Shown here in pieces: positions 15,628 through 24,354 of a stretch of 64,000 bases of DNA. The number at the start of each line of letters is the position of its first letter. Position 1 is the first letter of the stretch. This DNA comes from Streptomyces sp. NBC_01429 (GTDB lineage: Bacteria; Actinomycetota; Actinomycetes; Streptomycetales; Streptomycetaceae), in assembly GCF_036231945.1 (NCBI RefSeq), contig NZ_CP109599.1, positions 4,496,501-4,560,500 on the forward strand, given 5' to 3'. The notes beneath the pieces were generated by a model. The model saw nothing but the letters and a program-made list of their open reading frames with translations. It did no database searches and was not told the DNA's origin. Both the position numbers and the translations under genes were made by a program.

Positions 15628-16920
15628 TCACCCCCTGCCTCTCTCGCGTCGCAGGAGGTCTTCGAAGTAGGTCGCCTGGAAGGCGTTCCCGGCCCGCCGG
15701 TAGGTGTCGGCCGTACGCGACAGCAGGGCGCAGCGCTCCCGCCGGGTCCGCAGGAGGGCGCTGTCGCGCACCAGTTGCCAGGCGGCCGCGAGCTGCCGCG
15801 CCGAGCCGGCGGAGTCGCCCTGCGTGTCGAGCAGGCGGGCGAGTTCGGTCAGCAGCGTCAGCCGGACGGCGGGCGGCAGATCCCCCGAACCGGCGTCGAG
15901 GAACGTGCGCAGGGTGTGGCACGCGCCGGCCGGATCGCCGTCGGCGGCCTGCTTGCGGGCCTGCTCCAGCACGCCTTCGCCGGGCGGCGGACGGTGGGCC
16001 CCCGCCTCGGCCCCGGCCAGCGCCTCCAGGAGCTCCACCGCGCTGCGGAAGCGCCGCGCGGGATCGAACTCCAGGCAGCGCAGGACCACGGCATCGGTCT
16101 CGCGCGTCACGGTGTTGTTCAGCCGGGACGGCGGCGCCGCCGTGCGGCCCGCCTTCCGCTGCTCGTACAGCCAGTCCCCGTGCAGCGTGTCGGGCAGACC
16201 CGGGGGCGGTATGAGGTGCGCGAAGGGGAGCCGGCCGGTCAGCCCCTCGTACATCAGCACCCCGAGCGAGTACAGGTCGGAGGCGGGCACGCTCTGGCCC
16301 TGGGAGGTCTCGGGCGCCATGTACGTGAGGGTGCCGGCGACCCCGGGCACGGTCCCGGACTCCAGCAGCCGGGCGGCGAGGCCGAAGTCGATCAGCCGCA
16401 CGGTCAGGTCCGAGCCCAGCAGGACGTTGTCCGGCTTCAGGTCCCGGTGCAGCAGCGGCTGCTCCAGGGCGTGCAGTCCGCGCAGCGCCACGCAGATCTG
16501 CCGCGCCCAGGTGAACAGCAGTTTGGCGGGGACCGTCTTCAGGGTCTCGAACTGGGCGGCGAGCGTGGTGCCCTGGATGAACTCCATCACCAGGAACGCC
16601 CGGCCGCCGGCGTCGTGGGCCAGCCCGCCGTCGTACACGTGGACGAGGTGGCGGCGCGCCTCGGAGTCGGTCAGCCCGTCCATCGCCTCGGCCAGTCTCA
16701 GGATGTCGGCGAACCGCTCCTGGGCGTCCGCCTCGGTCATCCCCGTGTCCCGGGAGATCTTGCAGGCGACCCGGCGGACCGGGCGGCCGAGGATGCGCTG
16801 TTCGCTGAGGAAGACCGCGCCGAAGGCCCCGCCGCCGATCCACTTGGTCAGCAGATAGCGGTCGTTGATCACCCGGCCCTCGAAGGACCGCAGGTCGGTC
16901 CCCGCACCCTGGTCAGTCAT
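15628..16920 (-). CDS. Ser/Thr protein kinase with C-terminal helical (TPR-like) region
   Basis: 430 residues. A Hanks-type kinase domain covers about 20-310: glycine loop IGGGAFGAVF (28-37), VACK Lys54, HRDLKPDN with Asp160, IDFG Asp178 and YMAPE. All catalytic residues are present. There is no transmembrane segment or PASTA domain, so it is cytosolic. The last 110 residues are helical repeats (ARKQAADGDPAGACHTLRTFL, LLDTQGDSAGSARQLAAAW). The ATG overlaps the Clp gene stop by 8 bases. Possible substrates are the neighbouring chaperone or TPR proteins; this is inferred from the operon. Confidence 0.93.
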   Translation of the reverse strand: MTDQGAGTDLRSFEGRVINDRYLLTKWIGGGAFGAVFLSEQRILGRPVRRVACKISRDTGMTEADAQERFADILRLAEAMDGLTDSEARRHLVHVYDGGLAHDAGGRAFLVMEFIQGTTLAAQFETLKTVPAKLLFTWARQICVALRGLHALEQPLLHRDLKPDNVLLGSDLTVRLIDFGLAARLLESGTVPGVAGTLTYMAPETSQGQSVPASDLYSLGVLMYEGLTGRLPFAHLIPPPGLPDTLHGDWLYEQRKAGRTAAPPSRLNNTVTRETDAVVLRCLEFDPARRFRSAVELLEALAGAEAGAHRPPPGEGVLEQARKQAADGDPAGACHTLRTFLDAGSGDLPPAVRLTLLTELARLLDTQGDSAGSARQLAAAWQLVRDSALLRTRRERCALLSRTADTYRRAGNAFQATYFEDLLRRERGRG

Positions 16921-19774
16921 GGCCCGCTCCCGCCTCCCGCGCCGTTCTCGTCTCCGGACCGGGGCTGAAGCGAACGTCCGTCCGGGGCCCCTCGGGACCG
17001 GCGGAGCGGAAGCCGAGTTCGATACGGGCGCACCGCCGGAACTCCTCCTCCCGGCGCTCCTGTTCGAGAAGGATGGGATTCTCGACCAGGTCCGACAGGA
17101 GTTTCGCGATGACGCGGCCGCCCTCCCGGCCGTCCGACCTCTCGTTCAGCAGATGTCCGCGCCCGGCGGCGTAATGGATCAGTGCCTCGGGAACGATCAG
17201 TTCTTTTTCCCGTTTGTCCCGCCAGAATTCGCACTGCCGGTCGACCAGTTTGCGGCAGATCCCGGTCATCGCGTCCAGATCCAGCGGGCGGAACACGATG
17301 ATCCGGCGGATACGCGCCACGAATTCAGGAGAGAAGACAGGGCCGCCGCGCGAACGGTTCCCGATCTGGAGCAGTTCCTCTTTCATCCTGGCGGCGATCT
17401 GCTCGTCGGACCGGCCCTCCCGCGCCATCCGGGAAATCAGCTCCTGGCCCGCGTTGCTGGTGAGAATGAATATCGCCCGGTCGCCGTGGGCCTTGACGCC
17501 GCGCTGGTCGACGATCCAGCCCTCGTCGAAGAGGTTGAGGAAGGGCCGCCAGACCTCGGGGTGGGCCTTTTCCGCCTCGTCGAGCAGGAAGACGCAGTAC
17601 GGGTCCGCGTTCAGCTCGTTGATGAGGCGGCCACCGCGCTCGTAGCCGATGTATCCCGGCGGGGAGCCGATGATGCCGGACACGCTGTGGGCCTCGGAGA
17701 AGTTCTCCATGGGGTAGGTCTGGAGGCGTTTGGAGGACGAGTAGAAACTCGCGACGGCCTTCGCCAGCTCGGTCTTGCCCGTCCCGGTCAGCCCGGCGAA
17801 GAGCATCACCGAGGCGGGCCCGCCGCTCGCCCCCGCCAGCCCCGACTTGATGCGGCGCAGCTCGCTCGCGACGACCGTGAGCGCCTCCCGCTGGCCGAAG
17901 ACGGAGCCGCCCAGGGCCTGTTCGTAGTCGGTGCGCTCGCCGCCCGTGCCGGCGATCTGCCCGGCGGGCACCCCCGACACCTCGGCGATGACCCGCACCA
18001 CGTCTTCCGTGGTCACGACGGACCGGGCGTCGCCGAGCTGGGTACGGCGGTAGTCCAGGTCCTCGCAGGCCCGGCGGAGCACCTTGACGGCGGCCAGGGG
18101 CAGCCGCTGGTTGAGGATGTAGTCCCCGGACATCACCACCGCCCGGTCGACGGCACGGTCGTCGACCTCGGTCCTGAACTCCGCCTCCAGCGCGTCCGCC
18201 GCCTGCCGGACCATGTCCCGCGCCGAGGCCCGGTCCGGCTCGGTCATGTCGATACGGGTGGTGAGTTCGCGCAGGGCGTGGTCGGCGCCCAGCAGATCGT
18301 CGTACTCCTGGCCCGACAGCACCCCGACGAGGTGGATCCGGCGCTCCTTCAGCGCGCTGCGCAGGACCTGTACGTGGTCGGTGCCGTGGGGGCCGCGCAG
18401 CATGGCCCCGAGCCCGTCCAGGCAGACGATGAGATCGGTGCGCCCGGCGACATGGGCGATGATCCGGGCGAGCTTGGCACCGCTCTCGGCGCTCGGTACG
18501 TCACGGCAGTCGACGCGCAGCAGGCGCTTGCGCCGCAGGAAGGGCAGCTCCCCGGCCGCCGCGCGCCTGGCCAGTTCACGTACCAGGGTGGTGGTGCCGA
18601 CCCCGGCGGGCCCGGTGATCAGCACATGGTTGTCGGTCGTACGGTGCAGGGCCCGGCCCAGGGCGTCGAAGTAGCGGTCCAGATGACGGGCGGGCGCGAT
18701 GCCGCGGGTCCGCGCCAGCCAGGTGAGGTCCTCGGAGGGCGGTGACTCCGGCGGTAATCGGAAGGAGACCTCGCGCGGTCCCGTCGTACGCGCCTCCCTG
18801 ACGGCCTGGGCGAGCAGCTCACGCATCCGGGCGAGGTCCACCCGGAGCGGCTCCGTCCGGAACACCGACGCCAGCCTCGGCGGTGGATCCTCCAGCAGGG
18901 CGTCGAGCAGCTGCGGGGTGTCGATCAGCTCGGCGCCCCAGACCACGGCGGCCCGCTGGGCGCGCCGGAGCAGGGCGAGCAGCGGCTCGCCCAGGCCGTC
19001 CCGGTGCAGCGGCGGCGCGTCCTTTCCGTGCTGCGACAGCCGGAAGGCGCCGCTCAGCAGCTCCGCGACCTTCGCCAGGCCCAGTTGCGGCGGGATCTGG
19101 AGCCGGACGAGACGCTCGGTGAGCCCCTCCGTCTCCCCGAGCAGCGCGAGGAAGCAGTGCGGTGGCAGCAGGCGGTCGTACCCCAGCTCGCCCGCGCGCT
19201 CGGCCGCCTGCTCCAGAACCGCCCAGGCGTCGGCCGAGAACTCCTCGGAGCGCAGCCGTCCGGTGTCGTCCAGCAGGGCGGGCGGCGGCTCGGTGCTGAC
19301 GCGCGCCTGGTCCCGCAGGGTCCGCGCGGCGGCCTCCGTGTCGAGGATCCGCAGGAACCGCCGGTCGGCGGAGTCGAGATGGTCCAGGACGGAGGCGACG
19401 ATCAGTTCGAGACAGACCGGGCGCAGCCGCTCCTCGTCCTGGGCGAACTCCGCGGCGAAGTGGTCGAGGGCCGCCAGCGTCTCCGGGGTGAAGCGCTCGC
19501 GGCGTCCGTCGAAATCGAATCCCAGCCCGTCCTGGCTCCCCGGGTTGTACACCGTGATGGTTTCCAGCAGATGCCGCGGCTGGGCGCCTTCGGCGAGAGT
19601 GAGCGCGAGTACGGACAGAACTCCCTGGTCACCGGAGTCGATCGCGGCGTGGAGAATATCGCTCGGGCGGACCGCCCCCGAACAGCGCTGAGTTGACACC
19701 GAAAGAATATCGACCGCGCGTTCGTCCAGAAGCGCGTGCGGTGTGAAGATTCCTTCCGGAAAGAGTGAGAACAC
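16913..19774 (-). CDS. Clp/Hsp100-type AAA+ ATPase with degenerate first nucleotide site
   Basis: 953 residues from a GTG preceded by GGGGGCA. Residues 1-350 contain several Clp-N-like helical units (VRPSDILHAAIDSGD; LPPHCFLALLGETEGL; IDTPQLLDALLED). The first AAA+ module has GPAGVGTT at 388-395 with Thr394 in place of the Walker A Lys, and CLDG with Gly454 in place of the Walker B Glu. The second module is intact: GLTGTGKT (Lys667), LLDEAEKAH (Asp732-Glu733), sensor LTSNAG and pore loop PPGYIGYERGG. There is no ClpB-type middle domain and no clear IGF/IGL ClpP-binding tripeptide. It heads the minus-strand operon. It is likely an unfoldase or switch for the locus, not housekeeping ClpB/C. Confidence 0.92.
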   Translation of the reverse strand: MFSLFPEGIFTPHALLDERAVDILSVSTQRCSGAVRPSDILHAAIDSGDQGVLSVLALTLAEGAQPRHLLETITVYNPGSQDGLGFDFDGRRERFTPETLAALDHFAAEFAQDEERLRPVCLELIVASVLDHLDSADRRFLRILDTEAAARTLRDQARVSTEPPPALLDDTGRLRSEEFSADAWAVLEQAAERAGELGYDRLLPPHCFLALLGETEGLTERLVRLQIPPQLGLAKVAELLSGAFRLSQHGKDAPPLHRDGLGEPLLALLRRAQRAAVVWGAELIDTPQLLDALLEDPPPRLASVFRTEPLRVDLARMRELLAQAVREARTTGPREVSFRLPPESPPSEDLTWLARTRGIAPARHLDRYFDALGRALHRTTDNHVLITGPAGVGTTTLVRELARRAAAGELPFLRRKRLLRVDCRDVPSAESGAKLARIIAHVAGRTDLIVCLDGLGAMLRGPHGTDHVQVLRSALKERRIHLVGVLSGQEYDDLLGADHALRELTTRIDMTEPDRASARDMVRQAADALEAEFRTEVDDRAVDRAVVMSGDYILNQRLPLAAVKVLRRACEDLDYRRTQLGDARSVVTTEDVVRVIAEVSGVPAGQIAGTGGERTDYEQALGGSVFGQREALTVVASELRRIKSGLAGASGGPASVMLFAGLTGTGKTELAKAVASFYSSSKRLQTYPMENFSEAHSVSGIIGSPPGYIGYERGGRLINELNADPYCVFLLDEAEKAHPEVWRPFLNLFDEGWIVDQRGVKAHGDRAIFILTSNAGQELISRMAREGRSDEQIAARMKEELLQIGNRSRGGPVFSPEFVARIRRIIVFRPLDLDAMTGICRKLVDRQCEFWRDKREKELIVPEALIHYAAGRGHLLNERSDGREGGRVIAKLLSDLVENPILLEQERREEEFRRCARIELGFRSAGPEGPRTDVRFSPGPETRTAREAGAGHD

Positions 19775-19928
19775 GGCTGCCCCCCGTACCCGTTACCTGT
19801 GCGTCGTGTGCACGGGGAATGCCGGAGTCGGCCACCGTTTCCCCCGTCGCATTCATAGTTTGGCACGGGTGTGGCGGCGCCCGCTTCCCTATGGAACGCG
19901 TCATCCGGATCCGCGGGTTCGCGACAGC

Positions 19929-20027
19929 CTCGTCGAAAGCTCGACGAGAAGATCACATTGAAGATCGATTTCCCCGGCCGGGGAAATCGGGGATATGGGT
20001 ACGGGCGGCGCCACTCGTACCCGTACC
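19929..20027. promoter_or_regulatory. Cluster of three inverted repeats upstream of the Clp operon
   Basis: Within the 286-base gap between the Clp GTG and the end of the DUF6194 gene are: CTCGTCGA/TCGACGAG (19929-19948, 4-base loop); a perfect 24-bp palindrome at 19966-19989 centred on CCGGCCGG; and GGTACGGG/CCCGTACC (19998-20027). They may terminate the upstream minus-strand gene, act as operators for the chaperone operon, or both. No clear -35/-10 pair was found. Confidence 0.6.
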
Positions 20028-20060
20028 GCCGGTGGCAGCGGCGTCAACTCCTGCCGCGCG

Positions 20061-20552
20061 TCATCCGCCCGCCGTCGGCCCCGTGCGCCGCTCATGGCGG
20101 GTACGGGCGAGGTGATGGGCGCGGCGCAGCAGTTCGCGGACGGCCGGCTCGGTCCGCGGGCCCGGGTTCACCACCGCGAGCCAGCCGAGGGAGCCGTAGA
20201 CGGGGTGCGCGATCACGGCGTCGGCGACGCTCGGGTCGGGGGTGCCGGGGCCGTCGGCGGGGGCCGGTTCGCGCGGTGCGTGGCCGGTCCGGGCGATGAA
20301 GGACTCCCTCCCGGCGGCGACGTTCAGACGGAACGTGTCCGGGCGGTCCAGCCGCGACGCCTCGTCGCCCGGACCGTCCTTCGTCACGATCGTGGCGAAC
20401 GGCTGGGTCGCCGTCGGTACGGCCCCGTCGGGCGCGTAGAAGAAGTAGGCGTCGCCCCAGCTGATCTCCGGTGAGCCGTCGCCGGGTCCCGGCCTGACGG
20501 CCAGTACTCCGTCGAGGTCCGCTGTGAAGCCGATGATCTCGTCCATGGTCAT
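20061..20552 (-). CDS. DUF6194-family protein
   Basis: 163 residues from ATG 20552; a second ATG at 20546 could also serve. The start MTMDEIIGFTADLDGV, the DAYFFYAPDG and QPFATIVTKD strands, the DRPDTFRLNV segment and the late HPVYGSLGWLAVVNPGPRT match a small family annotated DUF6194, often found beside MerR-type regulators. It resembles MmcQ/YjbR-like folds in length and strand pattern. No catalytic motif is evident. It is divergent from the MerR-like gene, with about 74 bases between starts, so that regulator probably controls it. Confidence 0.75.
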   Translation of the reverse strand: MTMDEIIGFTADLDGVLAVRPGPGDGSPEISWGDAYFFYAPDGAVPTATQPFATIVTKDGPGDEASRLDRPDTFRLNVAAGRESFIARTGHAPREPAPADGPGTPDPSVADAVIAHPVYGSLGWLAVVNPGPRTEPAVRELLRRAHHLARTRHERRTGPTAGG

Positions 20553-20626
20553 GTGCTCAAGCGTTTCATTAAGGTGCGTGTGGAGACCTGGAGCCACAGG
20601 ACACCGGGATACGGGGGGTGTGGAAC

Positions 20627-21346
20627 GTGCCGACTCTCCATTCGCCGGCCATGCGTACCGTCGATGTCGCGCGCCGGGCCGGGTACTCCGTCCAGCAGAT
20701 CCGCAATCTCGAACGCGACGGTGTGCTGCCGCCGGCGACGCGCACGGCGGCGGGCCACCGGGTCTACGGCGAGACCCAGCTGCACTCCGCGCTGGCCTAC
20801 CGGGCCCTCGCGGCCGGTACGGGGCCGGTCGAGGCCAAGCGGATCGTCCGGGCCGCGCACGGGCGCCCGGTCCCGGAGCTGCTCGCACTCCTCGACGCGG
20901 CCCACGCCGGACTCGACCGGGAGCGCACGGACCTGGGGCTCGCCAGGGCGGCGGCGCAGGCGATCTCCGCCGAGCCGGTCGACGACGTACGCACGTCGGA
21001 CGCGATGAGCGTCTCGGAGCTGGCCGCCGCGCTCGGAGTGCTCCCGTCGACCCTGCGCCACTGGGACGCCGAGGGGCTTGTCGTCCCCGACCGGCTCCCG
21101 CCGCGCGGCACGCGACGCTACGCACCGGCCCATATCCGGGACGCCCGGATCGTGCACCAGCTGCGCGGCGCCGGGTACCGCGTCGAACCGCTCCGGGCGC
21201 TGATGCCGGAGCTGCGCCGGGGGCGCCGGTGGCAGGACGTCGACGCCGCGCTGGCGGCGCGGGACGCGCACATCGCGGCCCGCTCCCGCGCCCTCTTCGA
21301 CGCCGCCGCGCCGCTCGGCGCGCTCCTCACCGCGACGCGGGCGTGA
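20627..21346 (+). CDS. MerR-like regulator with two HTH domains
   Basis: 239 residues from GTG 20627, with a GGGGGG run eight bases upstream; GTG 20618 and ATG 20651 are alternatives. Two winged-helix MerR HTH units are visible: residues 10-78 (VDVARRAGYSVQQIRNLERDG, then AGHRVYGE) and about 124-190 (SVSELAAALGVLPSTLRHWD, then GTRRYAPAHIRDARIV). MerR proteins normally carry one HTH and work as dimers; the tandem form may bind DNA as a pseudo-dimer. No Cys ligands for metals are present. It shares its promoter region with the divergent DUF6194 gene. Confidence 0.85.
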   Translation: MPTLHSPAMRTVDVARRAGYSVQQIRNLERDGVLPPATRTAAGHRVYGETQLHSALAYRALAAGTGPVEAKRIVRAAHGRPVPELLALLDAAHAGLDRERTDLGLARAAAQAISAEPVDDVRTSDAMSVSELAAALGVLPSTLRHWDAEGLVVPDRLPPRGTRRYAPAHIRDARIVHQLRGAGYRVEPLRALMPELRRGRRWQDVDAALAARDAHIAARSRALFDAAAPLGALLTATRA

Positions 21347-21350
21347 GAGC

Positions 21351-21383
21351 CGGCCGGCACCCCCCGGAGAGGGGTGCCGGCCG
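21351..21383. terminator. Bidirectional terminator hairpin
   Basis: A 13-bp perfect stem (21351-21363 with 21371-21383) and 7-base loop lie between the convergent MerR-like and polymerase genes, five bases after the MerR-like stop. Confidence 0.85.
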
Positions 21384-21397
21384 CCTCTCCGCCCCCC

Positions 21398-23134
21398 TCA
21401 CTTCGCGTCGTAGTACCGCTCGACCGTCGCCGTCGTGAGCGGGAAGCGCACCGGCGTCTCCCCGAAGGCGATCCGCCCGGCCAGCTCCCCGGCCGCGCGG
21501 ATGACCCGTGCCACCTCTTCCGCCTCCTCCCGCGGGCAGTGCACGATCACCTCGTCGTGCTGGAAGAAGACCAGCTCGGCCCGCATCCCGGCGAGCGCGC
21601 GCCGGAGCGCGGCCAGCATCAGCAACGCCCAGTCGGCCGCGCTGCCCTGGACGACGAAGTTACGGGTGAACCGGCCGCGCGCCCGGCCGCCGGCCGACGC
21701 GTAGCCCGGGGTGTAACCGGCCGGTCCGTCCGCCGGGCCGGAGCCGCCGCCGGAGCGGGAACCGGCGCCGGGACCGTCGGCCGGGGCGAGGTCCTGGGGG
21801 ATGCCCGCCTCGTCGGAGTCCTCGGCTCCCGCCGCCCGCGGGCTCGTGCGCCCCAGCCAGGTCCGTACGAGCCTGCCCTCCTCGCCCGCCCGCGCCGCGT
21901 CGTCCACATAGGCCACGGCCAGCGGGAATCTGCGGCGCAGCGCCGCCAGGTTCTTCAGGCCGTCGCCGGACGTCTGGCCGTAGATCGCGCCCAGGAGCGC
22001 GAGCTTCGCGTGGTCGCGGTCGCCGGAGAAGGCGCGGTCGGAGAGCGCCGTGTACAGATCGCCGTCGTGTCCCGCCACCTCCATCAGCCCCGGGTCGCGG
22101 GAGATCGCGGCCAGCACGCGCGGCTCCATCTGGTCGGCGTCGGCCACCACCAGCCGCCATCCCGGGTCGGCGACGACGGCGCGCCGGATCACCCGGGGGA
22201 TCTGGAGGGCCCCGCCGCCATTGGTCGTCCAGCGGCCGGAGATCGAGCCGCCCGGCAGGAACTCCGGCCGGAAGCGGCCCTCGCGCACCCAGTCCTGGAG
22301 CCAGCTCCAGCCGTGCGCCGTCCAGATCCGGTACAGCTTCTTGTACTCGATCAGCGGCTCCACCGCCGGATGGTCGATCTCCGCCAGCTCCCAGCGCCGG
22401 GTCGACTTGATCCTGATGCCGGCGCCGGCGAACGCCTTGACCACATCGGCCGGGAGATCGGGCCGCACCCGCCGGCCGAACGCCCGCGACACCTCGTCGG
22501 CCAGCTCGGCCAGCCGCCGCGGCTCGCCCCCGCCCGCGTACCGCTCGCCGAGCAGCTCGGCCAGCACCTCGCGGTGCACATCCGCCCGCCAGGGCAGCCC
22601 CGAGCGGTGCATCTCGGCGGCGACCAGCATCCCCGCCGACTCGGAGGCGGTGAGCAGCCGCATCCGAGCGGGGTGTTCGGCCGCGTCATGGCGGCGGCTC
22701 TGCTCCGCGTACACCTCAAGCAGCGCCTCGAAGGGCAGGTCGGTGCCCGCGTGCGGCTCGAAGAGCGACGACTGCGATCCGGGCACCGCCGACCGGGGCG
22801 GCGGGTCGGGCGGCACCGGCGCGTTCCGCAGCCGGGCCCAGGCGGCGGCGGCCGAACGCGGCTCCCCGAGCCGCCCCTCGTGGCCGAGGAGCAGCGACTC
22901 GCCCGCCTCGATGTCGTAGCACCGCTCGACGCGCACGCCCGCGGCGAGCAGCCGCGGATACAGCTCGGCGGTCGACCGCCAGACCCACCGCCCGACCTCG
23001 GGCTCGCGGTCCCTGACCGCCGCGACGAGATCCGGCTCGCGCAGCACGGGCCCGGCGGGCAGCCCGTCAGCGCCCAGCGGAGCGAGCAGCGCGCCGCCGC
23101 CCTCCACCGGAGCCAGCGCCCATCGTTCGCTCAT
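21398..23134 (-). CDS. Family A DNA polymerase with exonuclease-like N-terminus
   Basis: 578 residues from ATG 23132-23134 (MSERWALAP). The polymerase half has motif A DADQMEPRVLA, motif B around RDHAKLALLGAIYGQTSG and motif C QHDEVIVH, so the two metal-binding acids are kept. The N-terminal half resembles a 3'-5' exonuclease fold only weakly; the canonical DxE exonuclease I motif is not seen at the usual place. There is no 5' nuclease domain. Actinomycetes carry this as a second pol I-like enzyme beside full-length PolA, probably for repair. A Gly/Ala/Pro-rich insert occurs between motif B and motif C. Confidence 0.88.
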   Translation of the reverse strand: MSERWALAPVEGGGALLAPLGADGLPAGPVLREPDLVAAVRDREPEVGRWVWRSTAELYPRLLAAGVRVERCYDIEAGESLLLGHEGRLGEPRSAAAAWARLRNAPVPPDPPPRSAVPGSQSSLFEPHAGTDLPFEALLEVYAEQSRRHDAAEHPARMRLLTASESAGMLVAAEMHRSGLPWRADVHREVLAELLGERYAGGGEPRRLAELADEVSRAFGRRVRPDLPADVVKAFAGAGIRIKSTRRWELAEIDHPAVEPLIEYKKLYRIWTAHGWSWLQDWVREGRFRPEFLPGGSISGRWTTNGGGALQIPRVIRRAVVADPGWRLVVADADQMEPRVLAAISRDPGLMEVAGHDGDLYTALSDRAFSGDRDHAKLALLGAIYGQTSGDGLKNLAALRRRFPLAVAYVDDAARAGEEGRLVRTWLGRTSPRAAGAEDSDEAGIPQDLAPADGPGAGSRSGGGSGPADGPAGYTPGYASAGGRARGRFTRNFVVQGSAADWALLMLAALRRALAGMRAELVFFQHDEVIVHCPREEAEEVARVIRAAGELAGRIAFGETPVRFPLTTATVERYYDAK

Positions 23135-23286
23135 GCTGCCGAGTCTCGCAGGAGGGTCTGACAACGGCCCTGCCCGGCAGGCGGTCCCGGCCGATGACCG
23201 GGAGGATCGATGGGGGGCCGGGGCCACCTGATCCCGGCCCATGAGCACACGCTACTGATCCATGACCACAGGCTGTGGAGGCTGCT

Positions 23287-24201
23287 ATGCGAGCGATCGT
23301 TTTCCATGAGTTCGGCGGGCCCGAGGTGCTGCGCGCCGAGGACGTGACCGAACCGCACGCGGGTCCCGGCGAGGTCCGGGTGGCGGTGCGGGCCGCGGGC
23401 GTCAACCCGATGGACTGGAAGATCCGGCGGGGCTGGATGGAACAGCTCTCGCCGACCACGCTGCCCGCCGTGCCCGGCGTCGAGTTCGCCGGGGTCGTGG
23501 ACGAGATCGGCGAGGGGGTCACGGGGGTCGCCGTCGGGGACGACGTGCTGGGCTGGTCGGCGACCGGCGCCTACGCGCAGTACGCCCTGGCCGGGACCGT
23601 GGTCGCCAAGCCGCCCGCCCTGGGCTGGGCGGAGGCGGCGGCGATCCCGGTCGCAGGGGAGACCGCCGCGCGGGTGCTCGGCCAACTCGCCGTACGGGAC
23701 GGCGAGACCCTGCTGCTGCACGGCGCCGCCGGCGGGGTCGGCGCGCTGGCCGTGCAGCTCGCGGTGGCGCGCGGCGTCACGGTGATCGGCACGGCGTCCC
23801 CGGCCAACCAGGACTACGTGCGCTCCCTGGGCGCCGTCCCCGTGGTGTACGGCGACGGGCTGGTCGAGCGGGTGCGCGCCGTCGCGCCCGAGGGTGTGGA
23901 CGCCGTCTTCGACGCGGCGGGCAAGGGGGCGCTGCCCGACTCGATCGAGCTGCGCGGCGGCACCACGGACCGGATCGTCACCATCGCCGACATGTCCGCC
24001 GGCGAGCTGGGAGTGGTCTTCTCCTCCGGCGGCACGACGGCCGAGGAGAAGCGCGCCGGACTGGCCGAGAACGCCCGCTTGGCGGCAGAGGGCGCGCTCC
24101 GGGTACAGGTCGCACGGACGTTCTCGCTGGCCGAGGCGGCGGCGGCGCAGGAGACGAGCGAAGACGGGCACGCCGGCGGAAAACTGGTGATCACGCCCTG
24201 A
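23287..24201 (+). CDS. NADP-dependent medium-chain oxidoreductase (quinone reductase type)
   Basis: 304 residues; ATG 23287 follows GGAGG by five bases, and a GTG at 23275 is less likely. The N-terminal GroES-like fold starts MRAIVFHEFGGPEVLRAED. The nucleotide site reads LLLHGAAGGVGALAVQLAVARG (about 143-164), the usual AAGGVG dinucleotide motif. The structural zinc cysteines are missing, so it belongs to the zinc-free quinone oxidoreductase branch. The substrate is unknown. It stands alone on the plus strand, divergent from the polymerase gene. Confidence 0.92.
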   Translation: MRAIVFHEFGGPEVLRAEDVTEPHAGPGEVRVAVRAAGVNPMDWKIRRGWMEQLSPTTLPAVPGVEFAGVVDEIGEGVTGVAVGDDVLGWSATGAYAQYALAGTVVAKPPALGWAEAAAIPVAGETAARVLGQLAVRDGETLLLHGAAGGVGALAVQLAVARGVTVIGTASPANQDYVRSLGAVPVVYGDGLVERVRAVAPEGVDAVFDAAGKGALPDSIELRGGTTDRIVTIADMSAGELGVVFSSGGTTAEEKRAGLAENARLAAEGALRVQVARTFSLAEAAAAQETSEDGHAGGKLVITP

Positions 24202-24354
24202 AACGGCGGACCCGGCGGGGCCCGCCCGACTCCGCGTCCGGCGTGTCGGCCCGCGCCGATCCGACAGGGCCCGGGATCGGGGATGTGGCATGACAGGGCT
24301 CCTCTCGGGCACCATGGGTTGCTTTCGGTGACCTATTGATGTCCGAGAGTAACG

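Noticed and set aside
12102..16214. A 1370-codon open frame on the plus strand opposite the TPR and kinase genes
   Set aside because: It mirrors the third-position GC bias of the real genes, has no recognisable domain and no ribosome site. Similar long mirrors at 1939-3954, 7299-9503, 46513-49185 and 57309-60695 were dropped for the same reason.
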